From Cytospora piceicola (Eukaryota; Ascomycota; Sordariomycetes; Diaporthales; Cytosporaceae), in contig JALQBC010000025.1 of NCBI GenBank assembly GCA_023375675.1, forward strand, positions 554,675-618,674: DNA of 64,000 nucleotides, written 5' to 3'. Both the position numbers and the translations under genes were made by a program. Below, piece by piece: positions 44,602-56,556 of the stretch. The notes below the pieces were generated by a model. That model was not told the DNA's origin. It was given only the letters and a program-made list of their open reading frames with translations, and ran no database searches. Numbering within the stretch: the stretch's first letter is position 1; each line of letters opens with the position of its first letter.

Positions 44602-46901
44602 GGTGAAAGGCTTCCTGGTGTTTTGGCGATATGCCTCCTACTGTGTAGAAGTTTGTAAATAAAGGAGGGGTTTCCCCAGCTGTAGAAGAGGATAGCAGGT
44701 GACAGTCAGAGGAATGCAAACCCCGTCGGTCCCTATCAAATTATATTACTTGGTCAGCCAGGTGCAGAAAAAGAACGTGTGGGTCTTATGTTGCGGGCCT
44801 TTGACAGAAGCGGGCCAGCCGTAATGCAAGAGGGGAAGGGACAGGAGGTGTGGGATCAAGCATCCAGCCATGTGCAGTAGATGTGACGAGAGCCTACTAC
44901 GGGCAAGTAGCTATATAGGAGCTCCAGGTGCCTCTCGGTTCCCATATGTGAGAGTTTCCTACCTCAAGCAGTGGGCAGATATACTGTTGCAGCAGCTTGA
45001 GGAGGAGTCAGAATAGGTGTTTTCTCACAAGGCTTCAGGTGAAATATGCAGTGATGTCAAAGGTTGTGGGTTGAGGCAGAAACAGGGGGATGAATACGAC
45101 GCCCCAAGCCTCCAATTCAGGCCAAGAAGGTGCATCGACGGCGAGCTTACCTGCTACTGGGGAAAATGGTATACAAGGAGACGGTATACAAAGAGACGGC
45201 TAGAAAGAGAAGTCTTTCTTGGAGGGAAGTGTCAGTCGCGGACAGAGTGAATGTATGAACTGAGTGTCAAGATGTTGGTTGGTGGGGGGGAACAGGACAG
45301 GCTTCTTGAAAGGTCAGATTAGCGCCGAGCGCATAACGGTTTATAGCGAGGTTGATGATGTGGTCAAGGTGGACCTGATAATTAGGGTCTGCAGGTACTT
45401 TCTTACCTTCTGGACAAGCTTTCACAGTCCACGGGTATCCCGACACGGTGAATTAGGGGCAGGGCGGTCGGTTTGAAGGTCTGTCGCGGCAAGGAGGGGG
45501 AAAGGTGCTTGGGTGCTTGGGTGCTTGTTTAGCTGTTTAGAAAGGGCCTCGTCACTATATTAGCGTGGGAAAAAGGTGCGGGTACCATGGTGGTGGCCTG
45601 GCTTACTTACTCAGGCTACTGTAGGTAGGTAGGTATTTACGTAGGGTACCTACCCAGATACCTAGGTAGCTGCCTAGTAACTTAACCCAACTCCACGACT
45701 ACACAGTACTCAAGAGCACTGCAAGGAGGCTGAGGACCTCATTTATTTAGAGTTACTTGTACATTACAAGTACTACGTATCTATAACGTCATTTGCAGGG
45801 TCCAATTGCAGGGTGGAGTGCAAACCTTCCCGAGCGGGTCTGGGCTGGGGTTTATCAACACCTACATGTATTGTATGTGTGAATTGTAATGCTCGCCTTT
45901 TACTCTTTTTCTTTCCTGCAATTATACCAGTGGCTCACAAAACAACAATCCACCAAAACCAAGATTTCATTCCTTGAGAATGCAAGTGAAACAAGTCTGT
46001 CAATATTATTCTTTGCATCGGCGGAGGGTGAAGAAAGACTTGATCGGCACCGAGTACGGAGACGGGTTACAAGTACAAGGACAAGACCACGAGACAACGA
46101 GAGCCGAAATGATCTGCTCCCTCTTTCCATACCTACCTACCTTCGAAATCAGAGACGTTTGCTTACATATGGCGTAGTTATACGTTGACCCCGAAGAGCT
46201 GCCTTCTTGCCCTCAAATTAAATTCCAATGAGAGAAGGTCGACATAGACCGGTCGTGGCTGAACCCCTCAAATCCATCCCAAGTCCATCAATAAAACGAC
46301 AGCTCAGGCACCGTCGCCAGATGCAACACGTATGGGTGAGCACGAGCCGGCAACTCTCTTAGCGTCCCGCTTGCGATTGACAGCCTGGAGGTTGGCCAGA
46401 TGCACAATAGTTCGTCCATGCCTCACACCGATGGGGTCATGATCGACATGTTTTCCAACCCTGCTGGCAGCGACACAAGCCCAACTCGTCCGTACACCGA
46501 GGCAAGCCAACGCAATGCAGACAAACGCCCATCCGACCGAGCGACTTTGAATCTCCTGGGGGGATACATCATCCCACTACTCAGCTGGCATCGAAAATAC
46601 CTTTGGGCTACTGCAGGTGAAACTCGGCACATTCCGACTTCAGCACTTTCACCATGCGCGCAGTTTTGAGCGGAGAGAAAAGCTTGAGAGTCTAGAAAAG
46701 ACAGTTTCCCGTTTCCTCCACCTCTGTTTGAGTACTAAGCCCATGCGATCGGCAGATGGTACCGAATCGCAAAACTGGCGCTTTAGGACGTCATGGAAAC
46801 CTTGGGGCTTGGTGGGTTTGACAACGAGTGGTTGGCGGACTAGTACGCCATCGCACACCACCGTTCCGTTTCCCTAGCCCGATGGTCTGGCTACGATTAC
46901 A
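44602..46901. other. intergenic, 2.3 kb
   Basis: This is the promoter side of YPD1 and beyond. A block at 45621-45680 contains GTAG tetramers, GGGTACCTACCC and an exact TACCTAGGTA at 45659-45668. No supported gene. Confidence 0.5.
45659..45668. repeat. TACCTAGGTA palindrome (dispersed family)
   Basis: An exact copy inside a block of GTAGGTAGG and TACCTACCC sequences that could pair with one another. Confidence 0.85.
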
Positions 46902-47449
46902 ATGGAAGGTACAAGGCCGTCGGCGACACAGGCAAGCCAGGCAACTTCTGACAGTGGTCGCGCCAGTTTTTCAGGGTCGACCTACCCCTCTGTACCGGAG
47001 GATAGCTTCCGCGATGCTCACATCGAAACTCTACCGTCTTTGGGATCCCGCATGAGTAGCACGAACGGCAGCATGATAGGGCTTCCTCCGGCCCATAATC
47101 AACGGTTGTCCTTTGTTCTAAAGTCCGCAACGGCAACAGTTGGCCGTTCATTAGCAGCACTGGAGTACCATACTATTAGTAAGTTTTCCACCAGTGCCAC
47201 GGCTATACGTCATAGTCGCTCCTGTGTACCCTCCGTGCAGGTTGGACTAAACCAGGTTTGGCATCCCAGACTGTGATTGCTGCAAGGGTCTCTGCTCTTG
47301 GCGGGGAATTATCTGGATCGAGCGTGGGTGATCTCGGGATAACTTCGCATTTAGGTCTATCGGCGGCACCTGGCACCTGGGCACCCTGGGCACTTCTTGC
47401 TCTCCTGCTCTCCTTTTGTCGGTCCCTCAGTCCCTCCACACTTTCATAG
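46902..47449 (+). CDS. doubtful two-exon orphan protein, 161 aa
   Basis: A possible gene has exon 1 at 46902-47178 and exon 2 at 47241-47449. They are separated by a 62-bp interval starting GTAAGT and ending GCAG, and the frame is kept. The product is Ser/Thr-rich, with a hydrophobic stretch near the end (APWALLALLLSF). I recognise no domain and see no clear branch site in the intron. It may be a chance ORF pair, a lineage-specific gene or a decayed one. Included mainly because donor, acceptor, intron size and phase agree. Confidence 0.25.
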
Positions 47450-49036
47450 GTGTGGACACTGTCCAGACGGAGTGTCCCCGACAATGCCCCTGTTCTGCGC
47501 AACGTCTCAATGCATGGGGAGATGCTCACAGATCCATCCTTCGAACCATACAGCCAGTAGGACAATGTCGACTGGGCCTAACTCCGTCCTCCTGAAATCA
47601 GACACTCGCGGCTCCATGTAGTGTACATAGGGCTACACAGTAACCCATACACAGTCCCTGAGCCCCCTGTAGGAGTGACGCCAAGACACCAGAATTCCGC
47701 AACCGCGAACGGCGACGGCCCACTGCGCTACGCCAGGGGTGGGGGGGTAGCCAATGATTACCTAGGTACTGTTTGTATGTACTATGTATGGTGTTGCATA
47801 CATTAGTGCTGCGTGCGTACCTTGACGTAGTCGGGCCATGCGCTTTGCTACTGGTCAACCACAGTCTTGGAGACAGCAATGCGGAAAAGGCACCGCGGCC
47901 GGTCCCGCGCACAGACTCCGGCGGAAGTCTATCAGCCTTCCGGAGCGATTCATTCGCCCGAGAATCTGCCTGTCACTGGCAAGGCTCTCACGGTGCATAC
48001 TGCATTGGCTACCAGCCTACTACCGGTAGGTGATTAGAGACTGCCTGTTGCTCGGGACCTCGCCGTCTGACGGTGGTGAGCTTGCGAAGCAGTGGGTCTC
48101 TCGGCGCGGCTAGCAGTCCTGCACATCCGGTGTCTTCGGAATCATTTCGAACATTGTGACCGGCGCAGTCTTGTCTTGGGGGGGGGGGGGACCAACGGGG
48201 GGGAATATAGCGTAGAGATTTCAAAATGCTCTCAACTTGAAGAAATCCAAGAAAACCGAGAAAATTATGCACGCGAGAAATGACAGGCCACCCTCTTCAG
48301 CCAAGACAAACCGAACGACCCCACGTTTTGTACCACAGTGTACTTACTTCTCCGGCTAGCGAGCACCTACTATGTACTTGACAACGGCCCTCACCATTTC
48401 CCATCACCTTGACGGACCGAAAGCAGCATGTAAAAGCAACCGGGCTGGTCGGCCAGGCAAGTCATGTATGTAGTTGCAAAGTGACATCCCTCGAAAACCT
48501 GTTTTTGACAGCTTCTCCAATCAGGCTTTCCAGAGCCCATCACGGCAAGCATCCCCACCCCCAGGTGCCCCTTTAGGCCAATTGACACAAAAATTGTTCG
48601 ACGAGAAATTCCGCCATCTCAAGACACCACTATATACTCCTGTTAAGCAAGGTCATTGTTGGTGTGTTTGTAACGTAAAAGATTCGCGCGGCCGACGAGT
48701 AGAGAGTGAGGTTGCGGAAGAGGGCATCGGCTACTCGCGGCGGCACAGTAATTCTGTGAGGCTGACTTCGACCAACCGCTTCCGCTCAAAACCGTCATGG
48801 AAAGTCTCCTAGGCCGCGGGGTACTCTCCAAGGCTGCTGCCGTGAGCAGGTCCCCGAGGCACCTGTCACAGCGGAGTCGTCTCCACTATAACTCAGCTGG
48901 CAAGCGCGTGGGCAAGCCCGCTAGATTTTGATGTACCGTATCCAGCGTATCGTATCGAAAACGTGCTCCGCTGCTTTAGACTCGCATCTTATCTCCGGGT
49001 CGTGTGTAGAGCTGCAGGGCTCACTGATGGCCTTGT
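47450..49036. other. intergenic, 1.6 kb
   Basis: It holds a TACCTAGGTA palindrome at 47759-47768 and a run of about 14 G at 48178-48191. The right end should be the 3' UTR of the DUF3984 gene. No gene is supported. Confidence 0.5.
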
Positions 49037-50191
49037 TCAGGACCAGGCGACCTTCGAGGCAACAGACAGCAGCCAAGCTGCATCTTGCCAGCCGCCCTCG
49101 TCAACCTTGGGCGGGGGCAATTGTTGTTCGGATAGGGATGGGACTCCCTCAAATTGTCTCTCGAAAGGCGTCCCAGGCACGGATGCCTCTTCCTCACCAT
49201 CACTTTCTTCTCCGTCATCTTCTTCATCTTCGTCATCTTCGTCGTTCTCCTCGACAGAGAACAAGGCCCACCCCAGTATATTGCCGAACCACGTGCTTGG
49301 ACGGGTATTGCCACTCTTCACGAGCCGCCTTATATCGGCTTCATCGTCCTGGGTGGTGTCTTGCTCAATCCCGGTCGCCTCTAGATTCTCATCCAAATTG
49401 ACAAAGTCTGGTCCTGGGGCAAAATCCTCGAGCGCAGAGTCATGTGATGCGAAGTACCCGTCAATGGCCGTCCTCTCACCTGGCGTCACCAGCTGACTTC
49501 GGCTGGCCGTCCGACTCGCATACAAGCTCCCACGATGGCTCATGAGCGGCGAGTCGTCCCCGTCCAGATATACCTGGCTGTTCCTATGACTGGCGTGTTT
49601 GCTCACAAGCGCATCCTCACGTGCCAGCCTCTCCCTTTCAAACAGGTCGGGATGGTGTTCGTCGTCTTCGTCATCTGCGCTTCTCATGCCCGTCAAGCTG
49701 GTTGAGCTGGCCCGGGACACCAGCCATGACTGCCCCTTCGATTCTCGAGTCCCGCTGCTTATCAGAACACCTGCGCGGAGGAGCCAGTCGCTGTCGGTCC
49801 GGCCGGGGGCGGAACCTGGCTCCTCTTTCTTCGGCCCCCGCCGGTGCCCTCCCGGTGTTGTGGTCCCAGATCTGGGCGTCCGGCTTCGTTCCAGGTGCAC
49901 AGCAGACTTGCTTTTCTTCAAGGGAGTTGCTGACCCTGGGCGAGAATGAAGTCGGTTCCTGGATGTAGCTCGCGCAGGGGACCGGCTCAGTAACGAGGGC
50001 GTCGTCGGGGCCGACTTGCCCTGGATGTACGAGGTAGAATGTGGTGGGAGAGTTAAAGCCGGGAAGATCATATCGTTATCGTTAATGGGGAGCTTGGTGG
50101 TAAGTGGAGCGAGAGAAAGACGGTTGAGGTTTGTTGAGGAGCGGTTGTTCCGCCTGCCCTGGCTCGAACGCTGATTATAAGCTGCGTCCAT
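49037..50191 (-). CDS. DUF3984 family protein, 384 aa, single exon
   Basis: A single uninterrupted exon from the ATG at 50189-50191. I recognise the fungal DUF3984 pattern: an N-terminal SYIQGKSAPTTPSLLSRSP motif, basic Ser/Arg repeats, then DWLLRAGVLISSGTRESKGQ, SWLVSRASSTSLTGM, and the later GYFASHDSALEDFAPGPDFV and PSTWFGNILGWALF. An acidic run (residues about 315-338, almost all Asp/Glu) follows. The C-terminal helix GGWQDAAWLLSVASKV closes the protein. The family is restricted to fungi and, as far as I know, has no assigned activity. The gene is divergent from ELP1 across 666 bp. Confidence 0.84.
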   Translation of the reverse strand: MDAAYNQRSSQGRRNNRSSTNLNRLSLAPLTTKLPINDNDMIFPALTLPPHSTSYIQGKSAPTTPSLLSRSPARATSRNRLHSRPGSATPLKKSKSAVHLERSRTPRSGTTTPGGHRRGPKKEEPGSAPGRTDSDWLLRAGVLISSGTRESKGQSWLVSRASSTSLTGMRSADDEDDEHHPDLFERERLAREDALVSKHASHRNSQVYLDGDDSPLMSHRGSLYASRTASRSQLVTPGERTAIDGYFASHDSALEDFAPGPDFVNLDENLEATGIEQDTTQDDEADIRRLVKSGNTRPSTWFGNILGWALFSVEENDEDDEDEEDDGEESDGEEEASVPGTPFERQFEGVPSLSEQQLPPPKVDEGGWQDAAWLLSVASKVAWS

Positions 50192-50857
50192 GTTGATGTG
50201 GTTATGCCTTGTCGAGACGGAACAACGCGACCTCCTACTGCCAACTGAAGCTGCGAACTGTTCTTGTGACTACTACAGACCAGATTCACTGGTCGAAAAC
50301 CAGCAAGATGAGGGGGAGGGAAGTGGTATGTATATCAGATGGAAACAGGCAATATGTGGGCTGATGGGCATGTATTAACATGTGTCGCATCTCCCCGGAT
50401 TGTAAGGCGTCAGGGCATATAGCGTGTTGGGGGAGGAGGGGGACGGGGCAACAGGGGGCGGGCGGCAAAAGGTGGAGTGGCAGAGTGGTTGCCATGTGAG
50501 ATTCCCCAAGGTTGCAATACAGAAAGCTAGCTGCAATCTCAACCGAGAAAGATCCGGCAGGCCTGCTGGCCTGTAAAATCGCCAGCTGCCGGCCAAGAGG
50601 CGCTAAAACACGATCGGCTTCAAATCTTGCCCAGATCGGATTTGCTTCGAGGCACACTGTCAAGAAAAATTGCACGAGGAGCGATTCGCGCAGGAAAAGC
50701 TAGTTCAAGGACAGTGCCTACTTACTCCATTGCACACAGTCTCCGCATCAAACGGGTTTTGTGAAAGGACGCCCGTGAGAGCAGATGTGAAGGTCATCAA
50801 GGCATCTCGCTGTGACTTGTGACCCCTGGCAGCCGGTTATACGAGAAGAAACAAAGC
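50192..50857. other. divergent promoter, 666 bp
   Basis: This is shared between the DUF3984 gene and ELP1. No distinct motif was identified beyond a G-rich run near 50427-50465. Confidence 0.5.
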
Positions 50858-53800
50858 ATGAGGAATCTACGGAATATCTGCCACAAGGTTGGCAAGGCAG
50901 CATCGGATATTACGGCCACATGCTGGGATCCCAGCAAAGATGAGATCTTGGTCACCCGTGGTCCAGCTGCGCCCGACCAGAAGATCGAACTCTTGAGGGT
51001 CGTTGAGGATGTAAGCCGTCTAGATCCAGCCTTCCCGTTGTAAGTCACCTGCATGCTCGATAAGCGTGGCTCGGTTTGGTGTCGGAGCCCCTGCCCTGCT
51101 TGGCTATCTATCGCCTGTCTTGAAACTGTCACTAACTCACCCCCAGACTATGCGAGCGGATAGCATCATGGGACGCCCCCAGTCCGAATCCAGACTTGCC
51201 AGTGGACAGGATAGTGAGCCTTCATTATTTCAGTGACACTGCAACAGCATGTCTTGTCCTCGAGGGCGGCGACATTGTCATCGTTCAGGAACCGTCAGGC
51301 CCCGAGGAAGTCCACATTGAGATCATGGGCTCTATCGATGCCGGTATCACCGCTGCACGATGGTCACCGGACGAGGAGCTCCTGATAATCACCACCAAGG
51401 CCGATGCCGTCGTCTTCATGAGCCGTAGCTTCGACGGTATTGCCGAGGCGACCATGACTTCCGAAGACCTGTCAGCTTCCAAACATGTCAGTGTTGGTTG
51501 GGGCAAGAAGGAGACACAGTTCCAGGGAAAAGGCGCCAAGGCGAAAGGACTTCGGGACCCGACAATACCAGAGAAGATCGACGAGGGGAATCTCAGTCCC
51601 AATGACGACGGCAGGACGAGCGTGTCCTGGAGAGGAGACGGCGCCTATGTTGCGATTAACTCCACCGATGCTGCGTCAAGGAGAGTCATCCGCGTTTACA
51701 CTCGAGATGGTGTACTTGACGGCGTAAGTGAGCCGGTGGATGGCATGGAGGGTGCCCTGAGCTGGAGGCCGGCAGGGAACTTGATGGCTGGAATACAGCG
51801 TTTCTCCGATCACATTGACGTTGTCTTCTTCGAGAAGAACGGACTTAGGCATGGCCAGTTCACACTTCGCTCCACCGTACCGCTGGATGACCCAAATATA
51901 CGCATCAGCTTGGAATGGAATTCGGATTCTACGGTTCTCGCAGTCTCCTTCGCTGACACCGTCCAATTATGGACGATGGGTAACTACCATTGGTACCTCA
52001 AGCAAGAACTCCTCCTAAGGTCTCCCTGCTCGCAGCTCTCGTGGCATCCAGAGAAGGCTTTGCGCCTCTCAATTGCCGCTACAGGTTGGCCATCCATTTC
52101 CAGATCTTCCACGGACCGCTGCTAACCAGGATTAGACAATGTTCTTTACACCGAATTCGTTCTCGCTGTGGCAAGAGGCTCACTCATGCCACCCCAGGAT
52201 CATGGAGCCGTTGCAGTGATAGACGGCAAGATTGTGAAGATCACTCCCCTTCGTACTGCGAACGTGCCACCGCCCATGGCCATGTTTGAGATCGAAGCCA
52301 GTCATACTGTCATAGACGTTGGCTTTTCCCATGACAATTCGACCATGGCGGTTCTCCATCACAACGGTGTTGACTTGTATGAGTGGCAAACCAAAAACGG
52401 CCGCTCTTTAGCTCCCCGGCTACTCACGAAACTTGATTCTGAACACGACGGACTACTGCGGACCGCCCTTCAAATATGCTTCGCGTCAGTTTATGAGCCT
52501 CGTGTTCTCTACTTCAACGATGGCTTAAATATCTGCCGGTTGAGCCTGAATCTTGATGCAGGTAGTCTCATTATTGATGACCTGACCTCGCTTGATAACG
52601 AGGTCCTCTTCACACAAGCGAACTCTCTCACCAATGCTTCCGAGGATGTCAGCTTCGGGGAGGCCTGCGTACAAACCAGGTCAGGCAGACTTCTCCGTCT
52701 GTCAAGAGGGAATGACACTCTGGAACCTCTAGCTGTCAGTTTTCCCGTTCAGCTTCCTTGGGTTGAGACGACGGAAATCGACGGCGAAATCGTGGCTTTC
52801 GGCCTGTCAAGAAGTGGACATCTATACGCAAACTCTCGGCTAGTTGTGAAGAACTGTACATCGTTCTTGGTGACATGCGACCATCTCATATATACTACAA
52901 GCACACATTTCCTCAAATTTGTTCATTTGGCCATGCCCGAAGGTTCGTCTACCTACCAATAAGCATTGCAAGAGACAGAAAGCTAACATCGACAGATCTC
53001 GACTTGCCTCCTGACGATCCGGAGAATGATGAGAGATGCAGAAGCATTGAAAGAGGAGCTAGACTTGTCACAGCTATGCCGACGACAATGAGCGTTGTCC
53101 TTCAAATGCCACGCGGTAATCTGGAGACTATATTCCCACGCGCCATGGTTCTCGCCGGTGTTCGGGCACTTATCGATGAGAAGGACTACTGCAAGGCTTT
53201 CGCTCATTGCAGGACGCAAAGAGTAGACATGAACATACTCTACGACCACAACCCGGATCAGCTCCTGTCGAACATTGGACTTTTCCTGGACCAACTCCAG
53301 GATGTGGGCAACGTCGACTTGTTCTTAGCGTCCCTCAGAGAGGAGGATGTGACGGAGGTAATGTACAAGGACACCAAGAATCTGAAGTCCCCAACCAAGC
53401 TTGGAGGTGCTCAAGATGTGCTAGCCAGCGCCAGCAAGGGCACCCCATCTAAGGTCAACGCAATATGCGACTCTGTTCTGAAGCACCTTCAAGCTCGAAA
53501 GGACGTTGCAGGCGCAAACCTGCAAAACATCATTACAGCGAATGTGTGCAAGAACCCTCCAGCTCTCGAAGACGGTCTGCTGGTCGTTTCCGAACTGATG
53601 CAGGAGGACGAAACCCTAGCCGAGAGGGCGGTCGAGCATATCTGCTTCTTGCAAGATGTCAACAAGCTCTACGAGCACGCGCTTGGACTATACAATCTAG
53701 ATCTCGCATTACTTGTGGCGCAGCAAGGCCAACGAGACCCGCGTGAATACCTGCCATTCATCCAGGATCTTCACACACTGCCCGAGCTCAGACGGAAGTT

Positions 53801-55031
53801 CGCCATCGACGAGCATCTGGGCCGCCGGGAGAAAGCCATACAGCATCTGCACGCGCTCAACGTCTTCGATGAAGTCCAGAGCTACACCGTCAAATACTCT
53901 CTTTACCAAACTGCACTTCGTCTCTACCGTTACGATGCGGAGCGTCATAGAGTTCTCACAGACCTCTACGCTGCTTATCTCGAATCTAGGTCCAAACATC
54001 GCGAGGCCGGCCTGGCTTACGAGTCCCTCAACAACTTCGCCAGGGCCACTGCCTGCTACCGCGCTGCTGGTGCAGCATGCTGGCGTGAATGTCTCTACAC
54101 CGCGCAACAACAAAACCCACCACTATCCGAATCCACATTCTCCGACCTTGCCACAGCTCTGGCAGAGGCGCTCTGGGAGGCAAAGGATTACAGCTCCGCG
54201 GCGACAGTGCACCTGGAGTACCTCGACTCCATAGAGCAAGCCGTCAGGTGCCTCTGCAAGGGCTACCATTTCGCGGACGCCATGCGGCTGGTCGTCCGGC
54301 GCAACCGGGCCGACCTGCTCGAGCCTTCCGTCGACGCCGGCCTGGCAGATGCCCTGTCGTCGTCCACCGAGTTCCTGGCCGACTGCAAGGCGCAGCTCCG
54401 AGCGCAGGTCCCGCGGATCGCGGAGCTGCGCCGCAAGGCCATCGAGGACCCGCTCGCCTTCTACGAGGGCGAGCGGCCCTCGGCGCTCGCCGACATCCCG
54501 GACGACGTCTCCGTCGCGAGCTCGCGCGCCACCACCAGCGCCTCCCTGTTCACGCGGTACACCGGCAAGCAGGGCAGCGTCGGGACCCTGGGCTCGAACG
54601 TGTCCCGGGCGACGAGCAAGAACCGCAAGCGGGAGGAGAAGAAGCGCGCGAGGGGCCGCAAGGGCACGGTCTACGAGGCCGAGTACCTCGTGAACAGCGT
54701 CAGGAGGCTGGTGGAGAGGGTGGAGGCGTCCAAGGGCGAGGCGGAGAGGCTCGTGTTCGGGCTGATGAGGAGGGGCATGGCCGAGCGGGCGCGGGCCGTG
54801 GAGGTCCTGATGGACGAGGTCGTCGAGGCCAGCAGGGCTGCCGTGGCGGAGGTGTTTGGGGAGCCGGAGCAGGAGCAGCAGCAGGGCGGGGAGGAGGGCT
54901 CGGGGATGGCGACGGACTACGAGAACATGAGCGGGCCGGATGGGGTGCTTGCGGCGAGTCTGGAGGCTGCCAACACTCGGCAGGTCGCTCCTGTCATTAC
55001 GGCGTTTCCGAAGCTGTCGCTGTTGGGTTGA
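50858..55031 (+). CDS. ELP1: Elongator complex subunit 1 (Elp1/Iki3)
   Basis: Four exons (50858-51039, 51147-52084, 52136-52942, 52996-55031) give 1320 aa, normal for the family. Elp1 is the scaffold of the Elongator complex, which modifies wobble uridines of tRNAs (cm5U34 pathway). The N-terminal half has two WD40 propellers, beginning MRNLRNICHKVG and continuing with WSPDEELLIITTKADAV and SVSWRGDGAYVAINS. The second half is a TPR-like solenoid (EKDYCKAFAHCRTQRVDMNI, REAGLAYESLNNFARATACY). Near residues 1180-1200 a very basic stretch (NRKREEKKRARGRKGT) matches the tRNA-binding region, followed by the C-terminal dimerisation helices. Introns 2 and 3 are short (51 and 53 bp) with weaker donors (GTTGGC, GTTCGT) but good acceptors and correct phase. 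Confidence 0.94.
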
Positions 55032-55280
55032 TCGTTACAGATAGCTTCCTTGTCATGAGTGGGTTTCCTGCTGTTGTGGTGGAAAGGATCTTTGCATAGC
55101 AGGATAAGCATAATCAGGAGTGCAATGGAATCAAGGTCGCTCTGAATGTTAGCTCACTTTGGAAACGGAGGCTGGCGAAGACAGTCACAGTCACAATTTT
55201 CCCTTATCTTGTCACCCTTCAATCCGCTTTCTATAAGTCACAGTGATATACAATTTTCGATTCTGACCCTAACGGCATGA

Positions 55281-56556
55281 TCATGAAGGAGGAGATGCCC
55301 TGGTCTCTGCTGGCGCCGGGGTCCCGGGGATATCTGACCTTGGCTCCACCCGGGAGATACCAGACCCTGCCAGCGTGCGTTTCCTGTTCCTCGCCATGAC
55401 CTCTCCGATCTTGGCGAGCATGTCCTCCGACAGCTCGGGCTGGCCGCGCGCCCTCCTCTCGGCCTTGATCTTGGCGTTGAGCTCCTGGAGCGGCGTCTGC
55501 ATGGTCGTGAGCGACTTCCTGCGCGCGACCTTCTCGGCCTCCTCGGCCTCCTTCTTGGCGATGTAGGCGGGCTCGTGGCGCGTGCGGAACTTGGAGTAGC
55601 GGTTCCGCAGCTCGTCGAGGACGGCCGACGGGACGGGCGGGTTCAGCAGCGTCGGCTTGAACGACTTCTCCTCGACGTCGATGCGCAGCGTGTCGCACGG
55701 GTGGTCGTCGAAGGTGCCCTCCAGGTTCTGGCGCTCGGCGTCCTCGAACGCCTTGGGCCAGGGGATCTCGACGTTCAGCCCGGGCACGACGCGGCTCCAC
55801 GTCTCGCGGCCCGTCGCCTTGTCCTTGTAGTAGTTGCGCACCGCGAGCTCGTTGATGATCACGTCGCGGACCCTGCCCGTCGCGGGGTCCTTGAGCGGGT
55901 GGACCAGGCGGATGGCCTGGAAGGGCACCCGGTACTCGGCGAGCTGGGCGTAGACCGCCTCTCCGCCGTCCTGGAGCTTGGACATGTATTCGGGGACGGT
56001 GAAGTTGTGCTAGATGGTACACATGCATGTCAGCCACCTGTTGAACAAGGCATCCACCCCGCAGCCCGGGGTCACCACAGAGTTACCAGCTCAGACTCAC
56101 CTGCAAGTGCTCGCCCTCGAGCGCGACGTTCCCTTGCTCATCCGAGATGAACTTGACGGTGCCAATCTTCCCCTTGTCGGGGCCCTCCATGATGGCGACC
56201 CTGTCGCCGGCCTTGATGCAGAAGGTCTTGCGGCCGCCGGCCCACCTGCAGGCGAGCTCCCGCTGCTTCTCGGGGAAGTTCTCGCCCATGTTCCTGCCGA
56301 GGCCGACGGTGCCGTAGTAGGCGCCGGTCGGGTCCTTGAGGGGCGTGTCGCGCTGGGGCGCCAGGGGCCCCATCTCCCAGTCCTCGCGCCGCCTGCGCGC
56401 CGCCTCCTTGACCGCCCTGTGCGAGTCCTGCGTCGCCGCCATGCGCTTGTTGAAGTCCTGCCTCTGCTCGGCCCTCTGGGCCATCTTGCCCTTCTTGGCG
56501 GCCCGCCGTAACACCTGCCTCTCGGCCTGGGCCGTCCGCCGGAGGAGCTTCTGCAT
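55281..56556 (-). CDS. mitochondrial large-subunit ribosomal protein uL24m (KOW motif)
   Basis: Two exons on the minus strand (56556-56101 and 56009-55281, phase 0) give 394 aa. The N-terminus is basic and Ala/Arg-rich, fitting a mitochondrial presequence plus an rRNA-binding arm. The KOW motif lies near residues 115-140 (AGDRVAIMEGPDKGKIGTVK). It is the hallmark of L24, which binds 23S-type rRNA early in large-subunit assembly. After the intron comes a mitochondria-specific extension (HNFTVPEYMSKLQDGGE, RLVHPLKDPATGRVRDVIIN, RNYYKDKATGRETWSRVVPG), as in yeast Mrpl40. The C-terminal 100 residues are charged and helical. It is convergent with ELP1, with only 249 bp between stops. Confidence 0.92.
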
